Positions 1 to 6,197 of a stretch of DNA of 12,629 nt are shown here, piece after piece. Below the pieces are notes generated by a model, which was not told the origin of the DNA, did not search any database, and was given only the letters and a program-made list of their open reading frames with translations. The DNA comes from Proteobacteria bacterium UBA6920. GTDB lineage: Bacteria > Pseudomonadota > Gammaproteobacteria > SG8-11. The stretch covers positions 1 to 12,629 of the forward strand of contig DKAS01000191.1 in the NCBI GenBank assembly GCA_002448875.1, in the 5' to 3' direction. Made by a program: the position numbers and the translations under genes. The number at the start of each line of letters is the position of its first letter. Positions within the stretch are counted from its first letter, which is position 1.

Positions 1-244
1 CCATTTCCGGCATGCGGATGTCCAAGGTAATCACGTCGGGCCGGTGGTGTTTCACGGCCTCCAGCGCCTCACGGCCGTTGTTGGCGACACCGACGATTTC
101 CACTTCAGGATCGGTGGCGAATATCTTGGTGACGGAATCGCGGAGAATCTTCGAATCGTCGACGATCAGCAAGCGCAGAACCCTGCCGGTGCCGCCATTC
201 ACCGCTTCGGCGAATTGATCCGAATGTTTTTTCACTGTGCTCAT
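1..244 (-). CDS. cheB: CheB-like response regulator (partial, N-terminal receiver domain)
   Basis: Only the first 81 codons are inside the window; the gene runs off the left edge. The ATG is at 244 and the frame stays open to base 1. After about 20 loosely conserved residues comes a receiver domain: a LLIVDDS strand with the acidic pair D29-D30, then a VITLDIRMPEM segment in which D75 is the expected phosphorylation site. The VDDS motif, the DPEVEIVG stretch and the TLD around the phospho-Asp are typical of CheB, the methylesterase/deamidase that resets chemoreceptor methylation. The catalytic domain would lie outside the window, so another receiver-output protein is possible. The start codon follows the TAA of the upstream gene by two bases, so the two are almost certainly co-transcribed and probably translationally coupled. 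Confidence 0.8.
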   Translation of the reverse strand, partial: MSTVKKHSDQFAEAVNGGTGRVLRLLIVDDSKILRDSVTKIFATDPEVEIVGVANNGREALEAVKHHRPDVITLDIRMPEM

Positions 245-246
245 GT

Positions 247-948
247 TTATCCCAAGTATTTTTTCAATTTTTCCTTCAGCGCCAGGCCGTCCACCGGCTT
301 GGTCATGTACTCGTCGGTTCCCGACATTTTGCCCTTGAGTTTGTCGAACAAGGTGTCGCGCGACGTCAGCACAATGACCGGTATGTTTTTCAAGGTCTCG
401 CTTTTTTTCATACTCGCCAGCACTTCATACCCGTCCTTCTTCGGCAGGATCAGGTCCAGCAGCACCAGATCGGGAGGCTCCTGGGCGAGCTTGAGCAGCG
501 CCTCTTCCCCGTCCCTGGCCTCTATCATGTAGTAACCCTGGTTGCTCAGGGATTCGACCAACACCTTGCGCGCCAGACCGCTGTCTTCCACGATCAATAT
601 TTTCTTCAAGCCCGCGGCGGGAGTCGCGTTGTAGTCAACCCCCAAGTGGCGAAAAATCTCCTCATTGCTCATGGCGCCGGAGGGTGGCGGCGTTTGCGCC
701 GTGTTGCCTCCCTGGGAATCACCTTTAAAGAAAAACTTGGCGCTTTCTATCTTTTTGATTTCCTGCAAAGCCGGCATGCCACGCATATTGCGAAAAAACA
801 CGTCGACGATATTCCCCGAGTTAATGGAGAAAATCACACCATGCCCATGATCGGTATACATATACATGGCGCCACTATGGCGTTCCTTGCACAGCTTGAG
901 CAACGCCATGGCGGCGTCTTTAAATTTGACAAGCTCGTCTCTGGACAC
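247..948 (-). CDS. Two-domain response regulator: DUF4388/PATAN-like N-terminus plus CheY-like receiver
   Basis: This 233-residue protein has two parts. Residues 8-75 show the pattern of the DUF4388/PATAN-like fold: a helix, a GAMYMY strand, a G-H-G-V-I-F strand, a SGNIVDVFF strand, then a G-x-x-AL-x-x-I helix ending in KFFF. A Pro/Gly-rich linker follows. Residues 115-233 are a receiver domain with the acidic pair E121-D122, phospho-acceptor D165 in LLDLILPKKDG, T195 and K217 in the TKP motif. The closest receiver types I recognise are PilG/PilH/CheY-like. There is no DNA-binding domain, so it should act by protein contacts. I chose the GTG at 946-948: it is preceded by a GGGGGA purine run, and starting at the later ATG (residue 14) would cut into the first helix. 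It forms a pair with the cheB-like gene and diverges from the LysM protein gene. Confidence 0.88.
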   Translation of the reverse strand: MSRDELVKFKDAAMALLKLCKERHSGAMYMYTDHGHGVIFSINSGNIVDVFFRNMRGMPALQEIKKIESAKFFFKGDSQGGNTAQTPPPSGAMSNEEIFRHLGVDYNATPAAGLKKILIVEDSGLARKVLVESLSNQGYYMIEARDGEEALLKLAQEPPDLVLLDLILPKKDGYEVLASMKKSETLKNIPVIVLTSRDTLFDKLKGKMSGTDEYMTKPVDGLALKEKLKKYLG

Positions 949-1384
949 CTAGTGGTTCCCCCGATTTTTCCCCGGTATCCGCCCGCATCGCATGGCGGAA
1001 AATGTTCCTGGACATTGCGGCCAATCTAACCGTATCTTCTGTAATTAACTCACTCGCAACAGGTCAATACTGACCTAGTCCAAGGGTCGGCTAGGTACCT
1101 TATCGACATCTGTTAACGTCCCTTTAATCAAAACTGAGCATTTCTTCAGCTTTTCCCTGTTTTCGTTTCGAGATCTTCGGCACAGCACCACCATCAATAG
1201 AAGTTCAGAATGGCAAAACCAGGCTTTCGTTGTTGTCTCCGGCGCACCGGTCGGTGACCGCACCACCGCCTTTCGACCGACGGGTTTCGCTGCTGTGTCT
1301 AATGTTTCCGTGCGTCAAGCCGTTATCACCTGAGTAGGGGTCAACGGCATCCCGGCAGAAGAATTCAGGAGCTACACGGTTCTC
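949..1384. other. Divergent intergenic region between the regulator pair and the LysM protein gene
   Basis: These 436 bases hold no convincing gene; open frames here lack ribosome binding sites and family motifs. Two diverging units must be controlled from it. It contains a perfect inverted repeat at 1061-1076 and a second inverted repeat at 1073-1096. Another GGTC/GACC pair lies at 1249-1259. On the minus strand TTGACC (bases 1062-1067) could be a -35 element for the regulator pair, but no good -10 box follows at the right distance. A purine-rich AGGAG at 1367-1371 is the best ribosome binding site for the plus-strand gene. Confidence 0.6.
1061..1076. repeat. Perfect inverted repeat AGGTCA-N4-TGACCT (candidate operator)
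   Basis: Six-base arms AGGTCA (1061-1066) and TGACCT (1071-1076) are separated by ATAC. The site lies about 115 bases upstream of the GTG of the regulator pair and overlaps a possible minus-strand -35 hexamer (TTGACC), a position typical for a dimeric transcription factor. A second inverted repeat shares its right edge: ACCTAG (1073-1078) with CTAGGT (1091-1096). Which protein binds is unknown. Confidence 0.4.
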
Positions 1385-3619
1385 ATGGCGCACTCTGACA
1401 GCAACAACGTACAACTTGCGGAAAACTTGCAAGAAGAGACGACGCCGGCGACGGAACTGGATGACTTGCAGGCCATTATCAAAGCCCTAGCCGATGCGGT
1501 CGATGCGGAAAAATCCGAAAAGGCGCTATTCTCGGCCTATGCCACCACGCCCAGCGACGGCTTGAAGGGCACCATCGAATCATCGTCCTGGCACGATGGC
1601 GAAGGCGAACTGGCCGCAACGCCCGAACCTACCCTCGACGAACTGCTGGCGGCCATCGGCTCCACCCCTGCCGCGACCCCGTCTGCGACCACCCCGGATC
1701 TACCCGCTCAGGTCCCGCAAATCGAGGAACTGTGGCAGGAGCTCGCGTTGATCTGGCCCGTCGTCCGCCGCAATCCACAAGTAGCCGGTAAAATCGAAGA
1801 ATTGTGGCGACGCCTGAAGCAAGAGCATGCGGACGGCGTGCCCATCGAAGATCTAAAGGCTTTAATCGACGAGACGACCAGCGCCCGAAACTGGAGCATG
1901 CCGTTGCCAGACGCTGGCGCGGGCAGCCTGAGCAAGGTCAAGACAAGCAACAGCGGTGAAGTCGCGGATATCGTTCGCCGTATCTTAACCGGCGAGAGTA
2001 GCGCGCAAATCGCTGCCAGCTGGGTTTCACCGACCGGCGAGCACGCCAGCGCCGACCCGCTGTACGAAATTCCCATCGATCCAATTCCGTCGGTACCTGC
2101 ACAGGGGCAAGATGCTTCCGGCGGAATTTTCGCGTCCACCCGGGACGCCGCCACCATCAACGAAGACGCGGACCTTTCCCATCGAGCCATAGGCATACAT
2201 ACAGATGAGTTGCAGTTGCTGGAGCGCATTCTCGGCGACAAGCTCGATAAGGGAAAGTTGCCTATTCTGACCGCGGTAGAATCCCTAGGTCGGGACGCTC
2301 CGGACACCACCGGAGAAAACTTCCAGACTTTGGACGACCGCCTGGCGCATCTGCTGCGCGAGGCTGGAATTGAAGACTCCGCGGCGGCAGCGTCCACGAC
2401 GACGACACGCACCGAGCAGACGGAAACGCCCCAGGTTCCAGCGGCGATACCGACTCGCACCGCGCCGCGGACAGCGGCGCGATCAGGAAACAAGCCTGGA
2501 AAACCGTTACGGCCCGCCGCCGCCCGGCAACAAAACCGCCACCCTGAGACACCCGGAACGGAAGTCGCGCCAACTCACGAACTCAAGGAAAGCAGCTCAT
2601 TAGTGCCGTTTTCGCTGGCGGCCATGGTGCTACTGGCCGCTGGACTCCTGTGGTTCATCATGGGAAGCGACGAGAACAGCAAGAATGCGCCGCAACTTTC
2701 CGACGAAAGCGCCAGTCAGGGCCGCAAATCCGCGGCAACCCGCGAGCGGCAGTTGAACCCGGATGAAATGATGGCGGAATTCAAGCGCTCGCTCGCGACC
2801 GATAACCCGGCCGCTGCGACTCAGAACACCACCACCACGCTCAGCCGCGACGACAGCGCCACAGCGTATAAGCAGCCGGTTGACGAACCGCGCAAGAAAT
2901 CCAGTGTAGAGTATACCCTGCCTTCCAGCCAAGGCGGGCGTTTGGGCGGCACCGGCGATAGCAGCACCAGCACCGTCAACGCCTATGACAATCGCAGCTA
3001 CACCTACAACTACGAGCAAACGCCACCGGCGGAGTCCAGTTACACGCCTTCGCCCGCGGCAAGCGATACGCGCAACGACGCGTATCTTACGACATTGAAC
3101 AATACCACTCAGAACTTTCAGAACATGCTCGACGGTTCGCTGGACCGGCTGCGTACCAGCACCCACAGTGGATTACAGGATCTCTCACAGCGTGTAACGC
3201 GCCTGGAGGACGCCATCGGTCGTCTGCAGCAAGCGATAGATTCGCTGTTGAATAGATCGGACGCCGCGACCAGCCGTCAGGACAGACAGATCAGCGATCT
3301 CAATGGGCGCCTCGAGCAAATGGATTCCAGACAGAAGAAGTCCTATCAGGCAAACATTCAACGCGACAAGGAGGGGGTTACTATTGTCTTGACCGAACCC
3401 GGGGACATGCCTACCACCGCCGGCGCCCGGCTTGAGGAAATCGTTCACGTCGTGGTCAAGGGCGATACCCTGTGGGACATCGCCGCCAAATACATTCACA
3501 ATCCCTTCCGCTATCCGGAGCTGGCGCGCCTGAGTAAAATCAAGAATCCGGACCAGATTTTTCCCGGCGACAAGGTGCGCATCGTGCGTCGCTACGCCAA
3601 TAGCCCATCGGACCAGTAA
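1385..3619 (+). CDS. Large single-pass inner-membrane protein with periplasmic coiled coil and C-terminal LysM domain (FimV-like parts, reversed order)
   Basis: The protein has 744 residues. Residues 1-400 have no signal peptide, are acidic and rich in Ala/Thr/Pro, and contain short helical blocks (for example around 110-175, with two ELW motifs). One membrane helix spans about 405-425 (from LVPFSLAAMVLL to LLWFIM). It is preceded by many Arg/Lys residues and followed by acidic ones, so by the positive-inside rule the N-terminus is cytoplasmic. A low-complexity Ser/Thr region follows, then a likely coiled coil (about 582-652). Last comes a LysM domain at about 686-735 (VKGDTLWDIAAKYIHNPFRYPELARL split by the usual core, ending PGDKVRIV), which should bind peptidoglycan. 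FimV-family proteins also join LysM, one helix and a long cytoplasmic acidic region, but with LysM N-terminal. The ATG at 1385 has AGGAG 13 bases upstream, rather far; no other in-frame start exists after the TGA at 1331. Confidence 0.88.
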   Translation: MAHSDSNNVQLAENLQEETTPATELDDLQAIIKALADAVDAEKSEKALFSAYATTPSDGLKGTIESSSWHDGEGELAATPEPTLDELLAAIGSTPAATPSATTPDLPAQVPQIEELWQELALIWPVVRRNPQVAGKIEELWRRLKQEHADGVPIEDLKALIDETTSARNWSMPLPDAGAGSLSKVKTSNSGEVADIVRRILTGESSAQIAASWVSPTGEHASADPLYEIPIDPIPSVPAQGQDASGGIFASTRDAATINEDADLSHRAIGIHTDELQLLERILGDKLDKGKLPILTAVESLGRDAPDTTGENFQTLDDRLAHLLREAGIEDSAAAASTTTTRTEQTETPQVPAAIPTRTAPRTAARSGNKPGKPLRPAAARQQNRHPETPGTEVAPTHELKESSSLVPFSLAAMVLLAAGLLWFIMGSDENSKNAPQLSDESASQGRKSAATRERQLNPDEMMAEFKRSLATDNPAAATQNTTTTLSRDDSATAYKQPVDEPRKKSSVEYTLPSSQGGRLGGTGDSSTSTVNAYDNRSYTYNYEQTPPAESSYTPSPAASDTRNDAYLTTLNNTTQNFQNMLDGSLDRLRTSTHSGLQDLSQRVTRLEDAIGRLQQAIDSLLNRSDAATSRQDRQISDLNGRLEQMDSRQKKSYQANIQRDKEGVTIVLTEPGDMPTTAGARLEEIVHVVVKGDTLWDIAAKYIHNPFRYPELARLSKIKNPDQIFPGDKVRIVRRYANSPSDQ

Positions 3620-3689
3620 GTCCCGTCTGATTTGGTGCCGGCGTTTGTTAGCAAATATTACCGCCGGAGACTGGCCGTCGGCCCAGCAA

Positions 3690-3705
3690 TTGCATGTTTG
3701 TGCAA
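3690..3705. repeat. Short inverted repeat upstream of the HAMP-TauE unit
   Basis: TTGCA (3690-3694) and TGCAA (3701-3705) flank a 6-base spacer, 36 bases before the ATG of the HAMP gene. It could be an operator or a small mRNA hairpin; there is no T-run, so it is not an intrinsic terminator for the LysM gene. Confidence 0.25.
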
Positions 3706-3740
3706 AGATTTGCGACTGATGCGCCCATGGCGGGAAGGAT

Positions 3741-4301
3741 ATGAAGCAAAAACTGCAATCCCGGCTCCTCAACTATTTCATGCTGATCGCCGTGGCGGCG
3801 ATGCTCATCGGCGTCGAATTCTATTTCGAAATGAGCCACGGACAGGTAAACCAGGAAATCTGCTCGCTGGCGGCAGAGGATTCCACCGGTAAGACGCTGC
3901 CCCTGGGTAATCTGCGCAACAAGGTCGTCATCATGTTCGGCATGCTGACGGTGGTGGTGGCCATCGTCCTCACCATGTTCATCCGCAACATAACCACGCC
4001 GCTGCAAAAGATGGCCGACGTAGCGGCCGGCATCAATGCCGGCGACCTGAGCCTGACCGTACCGGTGGAAACCCACGATGAAATCGGCCAGGTGGGCAAC
4101 GCGATCAATGAACTCACCAGCAACCTGCAGGAAGTGGCGTCCATGACCAGCACCACCGCCGGCGACATCCTGGCGCAGATCGACGCCCTGCTGGCCAGCC
4201 ACAATATCGGCGAGGACCGGGCGGGGGAAATTCGCACCGGTCTGCGCTCGCTGATGGAGTTCGTCGATTCCTTCAAGCTGCTGCGCACCGACATTCCCTG
4301 A
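3741..4301 (+). CDS. Small two-helix membrane protein with a HAMP domain and no output domain
   Basis: The protein has 186 residues. A membrane helix at about 11-30 is followed by a very short outside loop (about 31-60, one cysteine, C41). A second helix at about 61-80 leads straight into a HAMP domain (about 81-134) that carries its usual marks: P87, the GDL at 101-103 and DEIG at 113-116. The remaining 50 residues look helical and end in RTDIP. There is no histidine-kinase, cyclase or chemoreceptor signalling hairpin, which would normally add 150 or more residues. The frame is clean and the stop is genuine. GGAAGG lies just before the ATG. The stop is followed after three bases by the ATG of the TauE/SafE-type exporter, so the two are probably translationally coupled. 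Inference: it may modulate or sense for the exporter rather than act as a chemoreceptor. Confidence 0.88.
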   Translation: MKQKLQSRLLNYFMLIAVAAMLIGVEFYFEMSHGQVNQEICSLAAEDSTGKTLPLGNLRNKVVIMFGMLTVVVAIVLTMFIRNITTPLQKMADVAAGINAGDLSLTVPVETHDEIGQVGNAINELTSNLQEVASMTSTTAGDILAQIDALLASHNIGEDRAGEIRTGLRSLMEFVDSFKLLRTDIP

Positions 4302-4304
4302 ACC

Positions 4305-5060
4305 ATGGACTACCTGGGCCTGATCCTCGCCGGTATCGCCATCGCCACCGCCGCCATGGCCGTGGGCATAGGCAGCGGTATCTTCTGGACGCCGCTGCTC
4401 ATTCTCGTCTACGGTCTGACGCCACAGGAAGCGGTGGCCACTTCGCTGATGATTCAGGTAGTGGGCATGGGCAGCGGCACCCTGGCCTTCCTGCGCGCCG
4501 GCTTGACCGAAATTCGTCTGAGCCTGCAGTTTTTTCTGGCGGCGCTGCCTGGGGTCATCGCCGGCGGCTTCCTCAGCGTGCATCTTTCCCAGGGCAGCGT
4601 GCAAATGCTGCTGGGCATCATGGCAATGACGGTGGCGGTGCTGTTCGTCGCCGGCCGCGACCAGTACGCGGAAAACGGCGGCGGCCGGCCGGACCAGGCG
4701 AAAGTCACTCGCCTGCTGCCGATCCCGGCCTTCTTCGGTCTGCTCATGGGAACCTTGTCGGTTGGTATCGTGGAATGGCTGGTGCCGGCGCTGCGCCATC
4801 GCCTGCACCTGGAGATGCGCCGCGCCATCGCCACCGTGGTGCCGGTGATGTTTCTACTGGCGATCTGCGCTTCGCTGGTGCACTGGTCACGGGTGGAACA
4901 CCTGCATCTGGGATATTTCGCCTGGGCCGCGGCCGGCACCGTGCTCGGCGGCCAGATCGGTCCGCGGCTTTCCAAACGTATCGACGAACGACTGCTGAAG
5001 CAGAGTTTTATCTACCTGATGACACTGACTGGAATCCACCTGATCTTTCAGGCGATATAA
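4305..5060 (+). CDS. TauE/SafE-family (sulfite exporter-type) membrane transporter
   Basis: This 251-residue protein is hydrophobic almost throughout, with about seven to eight membrane helices. The N-terminal family signature is clear: AVGIGSGIFWTPLLIL followed by TPQEAVATSL. The second half repeats the theme less exactly (FFGLLMGTLSVGIVEWLVPAL split across the fifth helix region), as expected for this internally duplicated fold. It ends AGTVLGGQIGPRLSKRI, another region typical of the family. TauE/SafE proteins are inner-membrane exporters proposed to carry sulfite, sulfoacetate or other small anions; the substrate cannot be read from the sequence. The length is usual for the family. It lies three bases after the HAMP protein gene, so the two form an operon. 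Confidence 0.93.
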   Translation: MDYLGLILAGIAIATAAMAVGIGSGIFWTPLLILVYGLTPQEAVATSLMIQVVGMGSGTLAFLRAGLTEIRLSLQFFLAALPGVIAGGFLSVHLSQGSVQMLLGIMAMTVAVLFVAGRDQYAENGGGRPDQAKVTRLLPIPAFFGLLMGTLSVGIVEWLVPALRHRLHLEMRRAIATVVPVMFLLAICASLVHWSRVEHLHLGYFAWAAAGTVLGGQIGPRLSKRIDERLLKQSFIYLMTLTGIHLIFQAI

Positions 5061-5122
5061 AGAAAACCAGTCCGAGGACGACAACTTGGGTAATTATTCT
5101 AACAAAAAGCGTGTTCACGCCG

Positions 5123-5287
5123 ATGCTATCCACTCTCTTCCGCTTCTGCACCCAATGCGGGCTGACCCTGACGCTGGCCGGCCAGATGCTGTCATTGCTG
5201 CTGCAGGACCCGCAAACCAATACCTCGCTGCTGGCCCTGCTGGCCGCGGAACTGGCGCTCCTGACCGTGGTGCTGGCCCTGGCGTAG
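5123..5287 (+). CDS. Possible small membrane protein (54 aa)
   Basis: From the ATG at 5123 the frame encodes MLSTLFRFCTQCGLTL, a polar DPQTNT turn, then a strongly hydrophobic helix of Leu/Ala (about residues 36-54), ending in TAG. This would be a two-helix hairpin with a CxxC motif (C9, C12). An in-frame GTG at 5111 is an alternative start. No good ribosome binding site precedes either. It lies 62 bases after the TauE/SafE gene and ends 9 bases before the convergent accessory gene. It might be a real third gene of the HAMP-TauE unit or chance coding in GC-rich DNA; I recognise no family. Confidence 0.35.
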   Translation: MLSTLFRFCTQCGLTLTLAGQMLSLLLQDPQTNTSLLALLAAELALLTVVLALA

Positions 5288-5296
5288 CTGGCGCCA

Positions 5297-6058
5297 TCAT
5301 TTCGGCGGACGAATATCCAGGGTGGCAATGAGGGTGGCGGTCGCGCGATCGATGACACCGATGCGCCACTCATAGCGTGAACGCACCGGAACGAACAGCC
5401 ACTGCGGCTGCAGCCCCCCGCGCTCGGCGAGAAACTGTTGATAACGCTCCTGGTCGGCGGCCGGTTTGTCCTGTAAATACTTGGGCATGTCCAGCGCCTC
5501 GGTGGCGATACGTGCCAGGTTTTGCTGATTCAGCGCTTGCAAATAGGCGCTGTCGAGAAACACGGGGCGAGCTTCACGCATGGCGGTCTGACGCAAAGCC
5601 AGCGCCCGGTCCTGCTCGGGCGGCATGGCGAAGAAAACCAGCACCGGATTGCTATCGCCGAAATGCCGCAGGATCGCGCTATCCAACCCGGCCTCCTGTA
5701 ACACCTGGCCGCTGACCGGATGAAAAGCGCCGTCGGCGTATATTGATGCCACGGGCCTTTCATTGTAAACAAAGTAGACCCCGGTGGTCAGTGCAAAAAC
5801 CTGCAGCAGGGCGATGATGGCCATGTCCATTTTCAACCCCGGCTTGCCGGGTTTGTACACCACCAGGGTCAGCAACGGCCCGATGATGATATCGACGCCG
5901 GCAATGATGCGTATGCCCTGCCAACCGCCGTCGGTGGCGAAATACAACTGGGGATACCAGTGAACGACAATGAAATACAAAAGAACGGTGAAAATACCCA
6001 GGCTGATTACCAGGTGGCTGACGACTGCCTGCTTTTTAGAAATGTCGGTCCAATGCAT
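5297..6058 (-). CDS. tfpZ: TfpX/TfpZ-family type IV pilin accessory protein
   Basis: The protein has 253 residues. Three membrane helices occupy roughly 15-35, 48-68 and 79-98, with the family's conserved blocks: WYPQLYFATDGG after the first helix, AGVDIIIGPLLTLVVYKPGKPGLKMD split across the second helix and loop, then ALLQVFAL and YNERPV. The rest (about 100-253) is a soluble, probably periplasmic domain ending in TLDIRPPK. In Pseudomonas, TfpX/Y/Z-type proteins are encoded next to certain pilin alleles and help those pilins assemble or reach the surface. The ATG at 6058 was chosen because homologues begin with a short M-x-W segment before the first helix; an upstream extension would add low-complexity residues. 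A weak GGGAA precedes it. The gene is divergent from pilS (139 bases apart) and convergent with the TauE unit. Confidence 0.88.
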   Translation of the reverse strand: MHWTDISKKQAVVSHLVISLGIFTVLLYFIVVHWYPQLYFATDGGWQGIRIIAGVDIIIGPLLTLVVYKPGKPGLKMDMAIIALLQVFALTTGVYFVYNERPVASIYADGAFHPVSGQVLQEAGLDSAILRHFGDSNPVLVFFAMPPEQDRALALRQTAMREARPVFLDSAYLQALNQQNLARIATEALDMPKYLQDKPAADQERYQQFLAERGGLQPQWLFVPVRSRYEWRIGVIDRATATLIATLDIRPPK

Positions 6059-6197
6059 GCGTGCTGTTCCCGTGGTAACCGGCGCCGGGCCGGGTGCCCC
6101 TCCTAATATCGAATCGTCGCCTGACACCTTTAGCCCGTGGTCGCCAGCGCAGGCGCCCACGGCTTCAATTTGGCGGAAAACTGCCGATGTTGATCCC
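6059..6197. promoter_or_regulatory. Divergent promoter region between tfpZ and pilS
   Basis: These 139 bases must drive both the pilin accessory gene and pilSR unless pilSR is read from elsewhere. I see no strong sigma-70 pair and no properly spaced sigma-54 site. A GG/GC pair in TTGGCGGAAAACTGCC near 6170-6186 is one base too short for sigma-54. The ribosome binding sites on both sides are weak, fitting low expression of a sensor kinase. Confidence 0.4.

Noticed and set aside
1075..1432. Short minus-strand open frames between the regulator pair and the LysM gene
   Set aside because: No ribosome binding sites, no recognisable motif, and one overlaps the start of the LysM gene.
3741..4301. 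Truncated chemoreceptor pseudogene
   Set aside because: The frame is intact, has its own ribosome binding site and genuine stop, and is spaced three bases from the exporter, which fits a designed short protein better than decay. Comparison with relatives would settle it.
3648..4808. Long minus-strand open frame (386 codons) across the HAMP and TauE genes
   Set aside because: Its protein is a His/Gln/Arg/Asp-rich repetitive string with no domain; it is the antisense shadow of two well-supported plus-strand genes in GC-rich DNA.
5970..6197. N-terminal extension of PilS by 76 residues
   Set aside because: It would overlap the start of tfpZ on the other strand, has no similarity to the PilS anchor, and the ATG at 6198 gives a normal-length protein.
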